This document shows, in pieces, positions 8,872 through 17,214 of a stretch of 64,000 nucleotides of DNA (its first letter is position 1; the number at the start of each line of letters is the position of its first letter). The stretch is from Streptomyces chattanoogensis (GTDB taxonomy: Bacteria; Actinomycetota; Actinomycetes; Streptomycetales; Streptomycetaceae). Below the pieces are notes generated by a model. The model was not told where the DNA came from and made no database searches. It saw nothing but the letters and a program-made list of their open reading frames with translations. The translations under genes and the position numbers were made by a program. The DNA lies in assembly GCF_001294335.1 (NCBI RefSeq), contig NZ_LGKG01000001.1, positions 558,001 through 622,000 on the forward strand, given 5' to 3'.

Positions 8872-9269
8872 GGCGTGCCGTCCCCGGTGTCGTCCGCCCC
8901 GTCCAGCAGGGCGCGCAGCAGCCGCTCGTCCTCGGCCGTCAGCTCCGACACGAAGCGGGCCAGCGCGGTGCCCCGGTCGTCCTCCTTGTCGAGCTCGCTG
9001 CGCATCCGGCGGGCGGTCAGCCCCGCGGAGTCGTGTACCGGCGCGTACGCATAGCCCCGCCCGGCCCGCGAGCGCGAGACGGCTCCTTTGCCGTACAGCC
9101 GGGTGAGGATCGTCGTGACGGTCGTCCGGGCGAGCCGGCCGCCCAGCGCGGCCTGCACCTCTGCGGGGGTCAGCGGGCCCGCGGCCGCCCAGAGCGCCGC
9201 GAGAACACCGGCCTCCAGTTCGCCGGCGGGGCGACGTGGCGCGGGTGGTGTCTCTGGGGTCTCCGACAT
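8868..9269 (-). CDS. BlaI/MecI-family winged-helix repressor
   Basis: A 133-residue regulator with the BlaI/MecI/CopY fold: an N-terminal winged helix with LTPAEVQAALGGRLARTTVTTILTRLYGKGAVSRSRAGRGYAY, then a C-terminal dimerisation helix region (RRMRSELDKEDDRGTALARFVSEL). It is upstream of and coupled to the M56 protease, the standard repressor-sensor pair. The divergent gene is a PAP2 phosphatase, so the pair may control both itself and a lipid-carrier phosphatase. The start is the ATG just inside the intergenic region, about 140 bp from the divergent start. Confidence 0.9.
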   Translation of the reverse strand: MSETPETPPAPRRPAGELEAGVLAALWAAAGPLTPAEVQAALGGRLARTTVTTILTRLYGKGAVSRSRAGRGYAYAPVHDSAGLTARRMRSELDKEDDRGTALARFVSELTAEDERLLRALLDGADDTGDGTP

Positions 9270-9317
9270 GGAACGCCCTCCACCTGGTGGTCGTCTACGG
9301 CTCCCTCGACCGATACC

Positions 9318-9335
9318 GTCTACGCGACTGTAGTC
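9318..9335. promoter_or_regulatory. Candidate BlaI-type operator
   Basis: A dyad CTAC-N6-GTAG lies in the divergent region between the BlaI-like gene and the PAP2 gene, and a second GTCTAC is about 25 bp away. BlaI/MecI operators usually contain TACA/TGTA half sites, and TGTAG is present here. Placement is good but the match is imperfect, so this is a candidate only. Confidence 0.35.
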
Positions 9336-9411
9336 GGCCGGACCGGCCATACGGCAGCACGGTCCGGTGAACCGTCCGGCACACCCACGGGCATCCCGAA
9401 GGAGAACCTCC

Positions 9412-9444
9412 ATGCTCCTGCGACCCCCCGCGGCCGCGCGGTGA
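9412..9444 (+). other. Ten-codon leader ORF, or true PAP2 start separated by a 1-nt C-run deletion
   Basis: An ATG with a strong AAGGAG site 6-7 nt upstream opens a 10-codon frame (MLLRPPAAAR) whose TGA overlaps the GTG of the PAP2 frame. Either it is a leader peptide coupled to PAP2 translation, or one C is missing from the C6 run at 9424-9429: adding one base joins this ATG in frame to PAP2 as MLLRPPRGRAV. The PAP2 GTG itself has no ribosome site, which fits both readings. Confidence 0.5.
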
Positions 9445-10136
9445 CCCGGACGGGGCCGCGCCGCCTCCTGCCCCCGCTCGTCGTCGCCGCGCTCTGCGCC
9501 GCCCTGTTCGCCGCCGCGGCAGTCCTCGTATCCGTACGCCACGGAACCCCGCTCGCCCCCGAACGCGCGGCCCACCACTGGACGACCGTGCACCGGGGCG
9601 AGCCGCTGAGCTCCCTCGCCCGCGCCGTCACGGCGACCGGCACCGGAGCCGTCCCGTACCTCATGGCGGTGCTCGCCGGTCTGCTGGCCGGGCGCCACCC
9701 GCTCGGCCGGCTCCGCGCGGCGGCCTGCACGGTGGCCGTACTGGCCGTGGGCCAGGCCCTCCGCTACGGCCTGATGGAACTCCTCGCCCGCCCCCGCCCA
9801 CCCGCCGCCGACTGGGCCGGACACGCCGCCCACTACTCCTTCCCCTCGGGCCACGCCACCACCTCCGCCCTGGCGGCCGGCCTCCTGGCCTGGGGCATCG
9901 CCCACCGCGCCCGCCCCGGCGTGGCCCGCACCTGGTGCGCGGTGCTCATCCTGTGGGCCTGCGCCGTCGGCGTCACCCGCGTCTACCTCGGCATCCACTG
10001 GCCGGGCGACGTCCTGGCGGGCTGGCTCCTGGCCGCCACCGTGCTGTCCCTGGCCCTCCTGGCCGAACCCGTCGCCCTCCCGCCGCCCGGCGCAGCGGAC
10101 TCCCCCACGCCCGTACGCCTCCGTGGCACGCCGTGA
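9441..10136 (+). CDS. PAP2-family phosphatase (undecaprenyl-PP or lipid phosphatase)
   Basis: A 231-residue integral membrane phosphatase with about six hydrophobic helices. All three motifs of the PAP2/acid phosphatase family are present: the RP-containing motif (ELLARPRPPAADW), the central SFPSGHATTS with the essential His, and TRVYLGIHWPGDVLAG with the second His and Asp. Such enzymes dephosphorylate phosphatidate or recycle undecaprenyl diphosphate for wall synthesis. The start is problematic: the best ribosome site serves a short overlapping frame (see the 10-codon leader). It is divergent from the BlaI/M56 pair and may be its target. Confidence 0.85.
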   Translation: MTRTGPRRLLPPLVVAALCAALFAAAAVLVSVRHGTPLAPERAAHHWTTVHRGEPLSSLARAVTATGTGAVPYLMAVLAGLLAGRHPLGRLRAAACTVAVLAVGQALRYGLMELLARPRPPAADWAGHAAHYSFPSGHATTSALAAGLLAWGIAHRARPGVARTWCAVLILWACAVGVTRVYLGIHWPGDVLAGWLLAATVLSLALLAEPVALPPPGAADSPTPVRLRGTP

Positions 10137-10312
10137 AGCGACGGCGCGGCCCGCGCACGAACGGCAATGCGCCCCATGAAGAGATGACGATCGGACCAGT
10201 TCTTCGCCAAGCGGGCATGGACCGGCCCCCCGCCGAGCACCACTGTCCTGGGCGCCGACAGGCAGCCCGAGGGAACAGCGATCAGCGATCACCGCACCGC
10301 CAGGGGGACGCC

Positions 10313-10618
10313 ATGGAACGACGACTCGATCACGCACCAACCCCCCCGACCGCCCCGGCCGCCACGCCGGGCACGGCTCAAGGCCGCTGCGCGGCCGCCG
10401 CCGCCCAGGACCCCACCCGCTGCGAGGGACCGCACGACGCCGCGACCATCGTCGACCGCCACGGCAAGGAGGTCGCCGGCTGCATCCACCACTGCGCCCG
10501 CATCCTCGCCGGCCTCGACGGCGCCCGCGTCCATCCCTTCGTCCCGGCGGCCCACGCCCTGGAGATCTACTCCCGGGCCCGCGAACTCCCGCCCTTCGCC
10601 TGGGAGATCGGCAGATAG
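10313..10618 (+). CDS. Small conserved-type hypothetical protein
   Basis: A 101-residue protein with an ATG behind GGGGGA. The first 30 residues are Pro/Ala/Thr-rich; the rest looks folded, with CEGPHDAATIVDRHGKEVAGCIHHCARILAGLDGARVHP and a terminal AALHALEIYSRAREL-like helix. Cys and His residues (C-x-G-P-H, C-I-H-H-C) suggest a possible metal site. I recall similar short proteins in Streptomyces but no function. It is alone between PAP2 and the SnoaL-like gene, on the same strand as both. Confidence 0.55.
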   Translation: MERRLDHAPTPPTAPAATPGTAQGRCAAAAAQDPTRCEGPHDAATIVDRHGKEVAGCIHHCARILAGLDGARVHPFVPAAHALEIYSRARELPPFAWEIGR

Positions 10619-10706
10619 CGGCAGCCGGGGCGGCCCTCCGGCGGCGGCCAAGATCGACGTCTGATCACCGCCAGCACGGTCCCGCCCGAACGGTCACGCT
10701 GGCCGC

Positions 10707-11177
10707 ATGCCGCATTCATCCATGACGGACCCGGTGACCGTCCTCACCGGCATGTACGCGGCCGAGGCGGAGTATCTGGCCGCCGGAGGCCCGGGCAAGG
10801 CGTCGTTCGACCTGCTTGCCCCCTACTTCGCGCCCGATGTCGTACTGCATCAGGCCGATGCCCTCCCCTACGGGGGAACCTGGCGGGGGCATGCGGGCAT
10901 CACGCGCTTCTTCCTCGCGATGAGCCGGGTGTGGGAAGCGTTCGACATGGTGGAGCAGGAGTTCCTCGCCACCGGCGAGACCGCGGTGGTGCTCACCCAG
11001 GTCCGCGCCCGCGCCCGCGCCACCGGCCGCGAACTCGCCTTCCCCGTCCTCCAGACGCTCACGGTCAGGAACGGCCGGATCACCGAAATCCGCCCGTTCT
11101 ACTGGGACACCCAGGCCATCGCGGATGCCTGCGCCGGGCTCCAAGGACGCCGAGCCGCCGGGCGGTTGATCTCGTAG
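10707..11177 (+). CDS. SnoaL-like/NTF2-fold protein
   Basis: A 156-residue single-domain protein with the NTF2/SnoaL pattern: an N-terminal helix (VTVLTGMYAAEAEYLAAG), a strand-rich core with YFAPDVVLHQADALPYGGTWRGHAGITRFFLAM, and the closing LQTLTVRNGRITEIRPFYWDT. This cone-shaped fold hosts polyketide cyclases, ketosteroid isomerases and many proteins of unknown activity; no biosynthetic neighbours point to a substrate. It may start at the first ATG or at the Met six residues later. It converges on sdaA. Confidence 0.75.
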   Translation: MPHSSMTDPVTVLTGMYAAEAEYLAAGGPGKASFDLLAPYFAPDVVLHQADALPYGGTWRGHAGITRFFLAMSRVWEAFDMVEQEFLATGETAVVLTQVRARARATGRELAFPVLQTLTVRNGRITEIRPFYWDTQAIADACAGLQGRRAAGRLIS

Positions 11178-11244
11178 CGGGCCGGCCCGGACCGCGCCGA
11201 AAGGTACGAACGCGCTGGGCAGGGCCTACAGACGACCTACACCC

Positions 11245-12627
11245 TCAGCACTCGATGATGTTGACGGCCAGCCCGCCCCGCGCCGTCTCCTTGTACTTGA
11301 CGCTCATGTCGGCGCCGGTCTCCTTCATGGTCTTGATGACCTTGTCGAGGGAGACGTGGTGGCGGCCGTCGCCCCGCAGCGCCATGCGGGCGGCGGTGAC
11401 GGCCTTGACCGCGGCCATGCCGTTGCGTTCGATGCACGGGATCTGGACGAGGCCGCCGACGGGGTCGCAGGTCAGGCCCAGGTTGTGCTCCATGCCGATC
11501 TCGGCGGCGTTCTCCACCTGCTCGGCGGAGCCGCCCAGCACCTGGGCCAGGCCGCCGGCCGCCATGGAGCAGGCCGAACCGACCTCGCCCTGGCAGCCGA
11601 CCTCGGCGCCGGAGATGGACGCGTTCTCCTTGAACAGCATGCCGATGGCACCGGCGGCCAGCAGGAAGCGGACCACGCCGTCGTCGTTGGCACCGGGCAC
11701 GAAGTTGACGTAGTAGTGCAGTACGGCAGGGATGATGCCGGCCGCGCCGTTGGTGGGCGCGGTCACCACCCGCCCGCCGGCCGCGTTCTCCTCGTTGACG
11801 GCCATGGCGTAAAGGGTCACCCACTCCATGGCGCGCGCGGCCGGGTCGCCCTCGGCGCGCAGCTGGCGGGCGGCATTGGCGGCCCGGCGGCGCACCTTCA
11901 GCCCACCGGGCAGGATGCCCTCCCGCTCCATACCGCGCTCCACGCACCCCTGCATGACCCGCCAGATCTCCAGCAGACCGGTCCGGATCTCCTCCTCGGT
12001 GCGCCAGGCCTTCTCGTTCTCCAGCATCAGCGCGGCGATGGACAGCCCCGTCTCCTGGGAGAGCCGCAGCAGCTCGTCACCGGTGCGGAAGGGGTGCTTG
12101 AGCACCGTGTCGTCGAGCTTGATGCGGTCCTCGCCCACCGCGTCCTCGTCGACGACGAAGCCGCCGCCGACCGAGTAGTAGGTCTTCTCCAGCAGCGGGG
12201 CGCCGGAGGCGTCGTAGGCGAAGAGGGTCATGCCGTTGGCGTGGTAGGGCAGCGCGCGGCGGCGGTGCAGGATCAGCTCGCGGCTCTCGTCGAAGTCGAT
12301 CTCGTGCGCGGCACCGATCTCCGCGCCGAGCAGCCGCAGCCGCCCGGTGGTACGGATCCGCTCCACCTCGTCATCGGCGGTCTCGACGTCGACGGTGCGG
12401 GGGGAGTGGCCCTCCAGGCCGAGCAGCACGGCCTTCGGGGTGCCATGACCATGACCGGTGGCGCCGAGGGAGCCGAAGAGCTCGGCGCGCACGGAGGCCG
12501 TCTGGGAGAGCAGACCGTCCTTCTTCAGCCGGCCGACGAACATCCGGGCGGCGCGCATCGGGCCGACGGTGTGGGAGCTGGAGGGGCCGATGCCGATGGA
12601 GAAGAGGTCGAAGACGGAGATGGCCAC
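11245..12627 (-). CDS. sdaA: L-serine ammonia-lyase (iron-sulfur type)
   Basis: Deaminates L-serine to pyruvate and ammonia. The 460-residue single-chain form joins the beta domain (residues 1 to about 160, beginning [21 protein letters not shown]) to the catalytic alpha domain, where [16 protein letters not shown] and [16 protein letters not shown] supply the cysteines of the [4Fe-4S] cluster. A GTG start is used; the open frame runs much further upstream but the family begins at VAISVFDLF. It lies downstream of gcvT-gcvH-glyA on the same strand, so the four enzymes make a glycine to serine to pyruvate route, but two hairpins in the 411-bp gap argue that sdaA has its own promoter. Confidence 0.93.
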   Translation of the reverse strand: MAISVFDLFSIGIGPSSSHTVGPMRAARMFVGRLKKDGLLSQTASVRAELFGSLGATGHGHGTPKAVLLGLEGHSPRTVDVETADDEVERIRTTGRLRLLGAEIGAAHEIDFDESRELILHRRRALPYHANGMTLFAYDASGAPLLEKTYYSVGGGFVVDEDAVGEDRIKLDDTVLKHPFRTGDELLRLSQETGLSIAALMLENEKAWRTEEEIRTGLLEIWRVMQGCVERGMEREGILPGGLKVRRRAANAARQLRAEGDPAARAMEWVTLYAMAVNEENAAGGRVVTAPTNGAAGIIPAVLHYYVNFVPGANDDGVVRFLLAAGAIGMLFKENASISGAEVGCQGEVGSACSMAAGGLAQVLGGSAEQVENAAEIGMEHNLGLTCDPVGGLVQIPCIERNGMAAVKAVTAARMALRGDGRHHVSLDKVIKTMKETGADMSVKYKETARGGLAVNIIEC

Positions 12628-12960
12628 AGTGGCGGACTCCCTTGTCTGCTTGTGGTGGACGGTGGAGCTGTGGGGGTGGGGGCGGGGGGTGGAGCCCAGC
12701 CGGCAGCAGGCACGTTTCTGCACCGACTTTCGAGCGTAACCCGGACGGCGGTACGGGGCGCCGCACAGGAAGCGTCGGGTGGCCGTCGTCACGGTCAACG
12801 GAGGGTGGCCGTCGTCACGTCGGCCGGGTGGCACGGCCGCACCGGCACGCAGGCCGGACGGGCGCCCGGAGACGGCCGGGCCGGGGCACGGCAAAGCCGC
12901 CGCAGGAACGCGGAGCTACGAGGAGGTGGCGGAGAGTGAGGGTGGCGGCGGCCCGCGACG

Positions 12961-12994
12961 GGTGTGCCCGCGGCGCACGGGCCGCGGACACACC
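12961..12994 (-). terminator. Long hairpin downstream of glyA
   Basis: A 34-nt near-perfect inverted repeat: outer arms GGTGTG/CACACC, one mismatch, inner arms CCGCGGC/GCCGCGG, 6-nt loop. It lies about 45 bp past the glyA stop and, with the next hairpin, would separate glyA from sdaA transcription. Confidence 0.6.
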
Positions 12995-13013
12995 TGCCGT
13001 GTCACACCGGGAC

Positions 13014-13031
13014 GGGCCGGGTCACCGGCCC
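13014..13031 (-). terminator. Short hairpin immediately after glyA
   Basis: Perfect 7-bp stem GGGCCGG/CCGGCCC with a GTCA loop, starting 8 bp after the glyA stop. No U-tract, as is usual in this GC-rich DNA. Confidence 0.55.
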
Positions 13032-13038
13032 TGTCGCG

Positions 13039-14298
13039 TCACAGCGACGGGTACAGCGGGTACTTCTCCGCCAGCGCGGTGACCCGGGCCTTCAGGGCCT
13101 CGGTGTCGTACGACGGCTTGAGCGCCTCGGCGATGATGTCGGCGACCTCGCGGAAGTCCTCGGCCTGGAAGCCGCGGGTGGCCAGCGCCGGCGTACCGAT
13201 GCGCAGGCCGGAGGTGACCATCGGGGGGCGGGGGTCGTTCGGGATGGCGTTGCGGTTGACCGTGATGCCGACCTCGTGGAGGCGGTCCTCGGCCTGCTGG
13301 CCGTCCAGTTCGCTGTTGCGCAGGTCGACCAGGACCAGGTGGACGTCGGTGCCGCCGGACAGGACGGAGACGCCGACCTCGGTGACGTCCGGCTGGACCA
13401 GACGCTCGGCCAGGATCCGGGCGCCCTCGAGGGTGCGCTGCTGGCGCTCCTTGAACTCCTCGGAGGCCGCGACCTTGAAGGAGACCGCCTTCGCCGCGAT
13501 GACGTGCTCCAGCGGGCCGCCCTGCTGACCGGGGAAGACCGCGGAGTTGATCTTCTTGGCGAGCTCCTGGGTGGACAGGATGACACCGCCGCGGGGGCCG
13601 CCCAGCGTCTTGTGGGTGGTGGTCGTCACGACGTGGGCGTGCGGGACCGGGCTGGGGTGCAGGCCCGCGGCCACCAGACCGGCGAAGTGCGCCATGTCGA
13701 CCATCAGGTACGCGCCGACCTCGTCGGCGATCCGGCGGAAGGCGGCGAAGTCCAGCTGCCGCGGGTAGGCGGACCAGCCGGCCACGATCAGCTTGGGGCG
13801 GTGCTCCTTGGCCAGGCGCTCGACCTCCTCCATGTCGACCAGGTTGGTCTTCTCGTCGACGTGGTAGGGGACGACGTTGTAGAGCTTGCCGCTGAAGTTG
13901 ATCTTCATGCCGTGGGTCAGGTGCCCGCCGTGCGCGAGGTTCAGACCCAGGATGGTGTCGCCCGGCTTGATCAGCGCGAACATCGCGGCGGCGTTGGCCT
14001 GCGCGCCGGAGTGCGGCTGGACGTTGGCTGCCTCGGCGCCGAAGAGCGCCTTGATCCGGTCGATGGCGATCTGCTCGACGACGTCGACGTGCTCACAGCC
14101 GCCGTAGTACCGGCGGCCGGGGTAGCCCTCGGCGTACTTGTTGGTCAGGACGGAGCCCTGGGCCTCCATGACGGCGACGGGGGCGAAGTTCTCCGACGCG
14201 ATCATCTCGAGGGTGGACTGCTGGCGGTGGAGCTCGGCATCGACGGCGGCGGCGACGTCGGGGTCGAGCTCGTGGAGGGAGCTGTTGAGAAGCGACAT
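13039..14298 (-). CDS. glyA: Serine hydroxymethyltransferase
   Basis: A 419-residue PLP enzyme that interconverts serine and glycine with tetrahydrofolate. Family landmarks are all present: [35 protein letters not shown] near the N-terminus, [13 protein letters not shown], the PLP-lysine motif [31 protein letters not shown], and a [15 protein letters not shown] segment. It follows gcvH by 49 bp on the same strand and so is probably co-transcribed with gcvT-gcvH under the glycine riboswitch. In this setting it condenses 5,10-methylene-THF made by the cleavage system with a second glycine to give serine. Confidence 0.96.
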   Translation of the reverse strand: MSLLNSSLHELDPDVAAAVDAELHRQQSTLEMIASENFAPVAVMEAQGSVLTNKYAEGYPGRRYYGGCEHVDVVEQIAIDRIKALFGAEAANVQPHSGAQANAAAMFALIKPGDTILGLNLAHGGHLTHGMKINFSGKLYNVVPYHVDEKTNLVDMEEVERLAKEHRPKLIVAGWSAYPRQLDFAAFRRIADEVGAYLMVDMAHFAGLVAAGLHPSPVPHAHVVTTTTHKTLGGPRGGVILSTQELAKKINSAVFPGQQGGPLEHVIAAKAVSFKVAASEEFKERQQRTLEGARILAERLVQPDVTEVGVSVLSGGTDVHLVLVDLRNSELDGQQAEDRLHEVGITVNRNAIPNDPRPPMVTSGLRIGTPALATRGFQAEDFREVADIIAEALKPSYDTEALKARVTALAEKYPLYPSL

Positions 14299-14347
14299 GA
14301 GTCTTTCCTGGAGGGGTCAGGGGGCGCGGTGGCGGGGCCGGAAGGGC

Positions 14348-14725
14348 TCAGACCTGGATGAAGGCGGCGTACTCGTCGGCCGACAGCAGCTTGTTCGGCT
14401 CGCCGCTGATCTTCACCTTGAACAGCCAACCGCCCTCGAACGGCTCGGAGTTCACCAGCGAGGAGTCGGCGAGGACGTCCTCGTTGATCTCGACGATCTC
14501 GCCGTTGACGGGCGCGTAGAGATCGCTGACCGACTTGGTCGACTCCAGTTCACCGCAGGACTCGCCCGCCGTGATCGTGGCACCGACCTCCGGAAGCTGG
14601 ACGAAGACGACATCGCCGAGCGCATTGGCGGCGTGCTCGGTGATGCCGACCGTCGACACGCCGTCCTCGGCGGCCGTCAGCCACTCGTGCTCTTCGGTGT
14701 AGCGCAGCTGCTGGGGGTTGCTCAT
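14348..14725 (-). CDS. gcvH: Glycine cleavage system H protein
   Basis: A 125-residue lipoyl carrier that shuttles the aminomethyl group between the P, T and L proteins. Starts [16 protein letters not shown]; the lipoylated lysine is Lys64 in [12 protein letters not shown], with the usual [12 protein letters not shown] upstream and [11 protein letters not shown] downstream. Length is normal. It sits between gcvT and glyA. gcvP is not in the window, and in Streptomyces it is commonly elsewhere. Confidence 0.95.
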   Translation of the reverse strand: MSNPQQLRYTEEHEWLTAAEDGVSTVGITEHAANALGDVVFVQLPEVGATITAGESCGELESTKSVSDLYAPVNGEIVEINEDVLADSSLVNSEPFEGGWLFKVKISGEPNKLLSADEYAAFIQV

Positions 14726-14833
14726 GGCTCGATTCTCCTGTACGCGAGGGTGTGATCGTGAAAGGGGTGGTGCGCGTCTTGCACAGTGAGACGGCAGCGG
14801 GTGGCGCTTCCGCGCGGCTCCCGCGGTGAACCG

Positions 14834-15961
14834 TTACTTCTGCCGCTTGTAGAAGGGCAGCGCGACGACCTCGTACGGCTCATGGGTTCCACGGATGTCC
14901 ACGGCGACACCCTCGGTGCCCGGCGTGGCGTACGCCGCGTCCACGTAGGCGATGGCGATCGGCTTGCCGAGGGTGGGGGAGGGGGCGCCCGAGGTGACCT
15001 CGCCGATGACCGTGCCGTCGGCCGCGACGACCTGGTAGCCGGCGCGCGGGACGCGGCGGCCCGAGGCGATCAGGCCGACAAGCTTGCGCGGCGGCTCGGT
15101 CTCGGCGCGCTCGGCGGCCTCCGCCAGCGCTGCCCGGCCCACGAAGTCACCGTCGTTGGTGGTCTTCTCGAACTTCACGACCCGGCCCAGGCCCGCGTCG
15201 AACGGCGTGGTGGCGGTGGTCAGCTCGTGCCCGTACAGCGGCATGCCCGCCTCAAGGCGCAGCGTGTCGCGGCAGGAGAGCCCGCACGGGACCAGCCCGG
15301 CGTCCTTGCCCGCCTCGCTGAGTGCCTCCCAGAGGGCGACCGCATCGGCCGGCCGGACGAACAGCTCGAAGCCGTCCTCCCCGGTGTAGCCGGTACGGGC
15401 GATCAGCGCGTCCACACCGGCGACGGTGCCGGGCAGGCCCGCGTAGTACTTGAGGCCGTCCAGGTCGGCGTCGGTCAGGCGCTTGAGGATGCCGGGGGAC
15501 TCCGGTCCCTGGACGGCGAGCAGCGCATACCCGTCGCGGTCGTCGCGGACCGCGGCGTCGAAGCCCGCCTGCCGCTCGATCAGCGCGTCCAGCACCACCT
15601 GGGCGTTGGAGGCATTGGCGACGACCATGTACTCCTGGTCGGCGAGCCGGTAGACGATCAGGTCGTCGAGGATGCCGCCCTCGGCGTTGCAGATCATGGT
15701 GTAGCGGGCGCGGCCGGTCGTGACGCCGCCGATGTTGCCGACCAGCGCGTAGTCGAGGAGTTCGGCGGCCTGCGGGCCGGTGATGGTGATCTCGCCCATG
15801 TGGGAGAGGTCGAAGAGGCCGGCGCGGGTGCGGACGGCGACATGCTCGTCGCGCTCGCTGCCGTAGCGCAGCGGCATGTCCCAGCCGGCGAAGTCGGTCA
15901 TGGTCGCGCCGAGCGCGCGGTGCGTGGCATCCAGCGCGGTGCGGCGGGGGGCATCAGTCAT
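14834..15961 (-). CDS. gcvT: Glycine cleavage system aminomethyltransferase (T protein)
   Basis: A 375-residue THF-dependent aminomethyltransferase that releases ammonia and makes 5,10-methylene-THF from the H-protein-bound intermediate. It starts MTDAPRRTALDATHRALGA; conserved parts include DFAGWDMPLRYGS, FDLSHMGEI, ARTGYTGEDGFELF, RDTLRLEAGMPLYGHEL and DFVGRAAL. The frame stays open 33 codons further upstream, but that stretch is the riboswitch RNA, so the internal ATG is right. It is the first gene of gcvT-gcvH-glyA. Confidence 0.95.
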   Translation of the reverse strand: MTDAPRRTALDATHRALGATMTDFAGWDMPLRYGSERDEHVAVRTRAGLFDLSHMGEITITGPQAAELLDYALVGNIGGVTTGRARYTMICNAEGGILDDLIVYRLADQEYMVVANASNAQVVLDALIERQAGFDAAVRDDRDGYALLAVQGPESPGILKRLTDADLDGLKYYAGLPGTVAGVDALIARTGYTGEDGFELFVRPADAVALWEALSEAGKDAGLVPCGLSCRDTLRLEAGMPLYGHELTTATTPFDAGLGRVVKFEKTTNDGDFVGRAALAEAAERAETEPPRKLVGLIASGRRVPRAGYQVVAADGTVIGEVTSGAPSPTLGKPIAIAYVDAAYATPGTEGVAVDIRGTHEPYEVVALPFYKRQK

Positions 15962-15993
15962 GGTTCTGGGCTCCCAGGCATGGGTGACAAGAC

Positions 15994-16205
15994 GTTCTCC
16001 CCATCTGTCATCGGAACCTGAGAGGTTCACCGGGATCCCGCGAACGGACCCGGTTTGCACCTTGGGTGGAGCCGCCCCTTCAGCCGGGCAGTGGCTCGCT
16101 TTTCAGATCTGCCTCGCCCGCGCGGTATAGGGGCCTGAGAGATTCAAGGGAGGACTTGCTCCTTCGGCGCCCCGCCGTGGCGGCCGGGGACTCTCCCGCG
16201 CGGAT
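15994..16205 (-). promoter_or_regulatory. Tandem glycine riboswitch upstream of gcvT
   Basis: On the minus strand, from about 16200 down to 15996, two glycine aptamers can be read. The first begins GCGGGAGAGUC and contains GGAGCAAG...CUCUCAGGCCCC...GGCAGAUCUGAAAAGCGAGCC; the second has CCAAGGUGCAAACC...CCUCUCAGGUUCC...ACAGAUGGGGAGA. The repeated CUCUCAGG/CAGA core and GGxGCAA loops are signature elements of the gcvT motif. Glycine binding normally turns on the gcv genes. It ends about 35 nt before the gcvT ATG. Confidence 0.93.
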
Positions 16206-16429
16206 TCAAGCGGCCGGTATGCAGTTGGCTGCGCACAAGTGAGCAGTGATGCGCACGTGGCGCCGACATCATTGCACGGGATCGCCCGAACGAGGAGGGG
16301 CGGCCGTCACCCGGCTCACCAGCTGGGCAGATCCGGCAATCGTCTTGATGGGAATTACCGTTTCTTGACACTCTGCGGGGAGGGAACGGGGCCGAACCGG
16401 CCCCGAACCGGACCGGAGGTGCGATCACG

Positions 16430-17134
16430 GTGCACAGCGAAACCGCATTCGCGACAACGTCAGGGGTCGCTCCCCACGGGCCGGAGGCCGCTGCCCACAG
16501 GCCACAGGCCGCGTCCCCCGGAGTCGTACGGCCCGGCCGCGGTGCCGACGTCCTGGACCTCAGGGACACCGGCGGCCACCCCGCCGAGCTGCACTTCCCG
16601 GCGGGCGACCTGGTGGTGGTCTCCGGGCTCCCGGGCAGCGGCAAGAGCACCCTGATGCACCGCATCGTGCCGTCGCTGGACGGGCGCGGCGCCGCGGTGC
16701 ACCGCATCGATTCGCAGGACGTCCGCGAACTCTGGGAGCGCGGCAGGCTGCGCGCACTGCCGTACGGGATCTACCGCCCGCTGGTCCGCGCCGCGCACTA
16801 TGCCGGGCTGCACCGCGCGCTCCGCTCCGGCGACAGTGTGGTGGTGCACGACTGCGGGACGCTCGCCTGGGTGCGGCGCTGGCTCGCGCGGTCGGCCCGG
16901 CGCGGGGGCCGCGGGCTGCATCTGGTGCTGCTGGACGTGCCGCCTCAGGTGGCGCTGTCCGGGCAGGAGTCGCGGGGGCGCGGGGTCTCGGGGTACGCCT
17001 TTGCGCGGCACCGGGGCGCGGTGGGCCGGCTGGTCGGGGCGGCCGCATCGGGACGGCTGCCCAAGGGAGTCGGCTCGGCGGTGCTGCTGGACCGGCGGGC
17101 GGCGAGCGCGCTGGAGACCTTCCGCTTCGGCTGA
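16430..17134 (+). CDS. P-loop NTPase/kinase-like protein
   Basis: A 234-residue protein with a Walker A motif GLPGSGKSTL after a strand (GDLVVVSG) near residue 70, typical of the AAA_33/zeta-toxin-like small kinase group that phosphorylates small molecules or RNA ends. Further features are the DSQDVRELWE segment, DCGTLAWVRRWLAR and HLVLLDVPPQVALSGQESRGRG, where the paired Arg could be lid residues. The first 55 residues are low-complexity. A GTG start follows GGAGGTG. A TTGACA lies about 60 bp upstream (16365-16370). Substrate unknown; the SseB-like genes follow on the same strand. Confidence 0.75.
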   Translation: MHSETAFATTSGVAPHGPEAAAHRPQAASPGVVRPGRGADVLDLRDTGGHPAELHFPAGDLVVVSGLPGSGKSTLMHRIVPSLDGRGAAVHRIDSQDVRELWERGRLRALPYGIYRPLVRAAHYAGLHRALRSGDSVVVHDCGTLAWVRRWLARSARRGGRGLHLVLLDVPPQVALSGQESRGRGVSGYAFARHRGAVGRLVGAAASGRLPKGVGSAVLLDRRAASALETFRFG

Positions 17135-17214
17135 TGCCCGACCCTGCCCGGCGCCGGAAGGCCACCACGTAGGGTTGCAGCCGAGCGCAGCGCACGGCGG
17201 TTCGGAACGGGTGG

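Larger units (their letters stand above)
12628..13038 (-). other. 411-bp intergenic region between glyA and sdaA
   Basis: I see no gene here. The half next to glyA carries two strong hairpins (separate entries). The half next to sdaA should hold the sdaA promoter; near it, at 12672-12690 on the + strand, G-runs of 5, 5 and 6 separated by single bases (followed by T and GG) could fold as a G-quadruplex in the sdaA template strand. Confidence 0.5.

Noticed and set aside
15962..16060. An upstream start for gcvT within the open frame
   Set aside because: That stretch is riboswitch RNA and the family N-terminus begins at the internal ATG.
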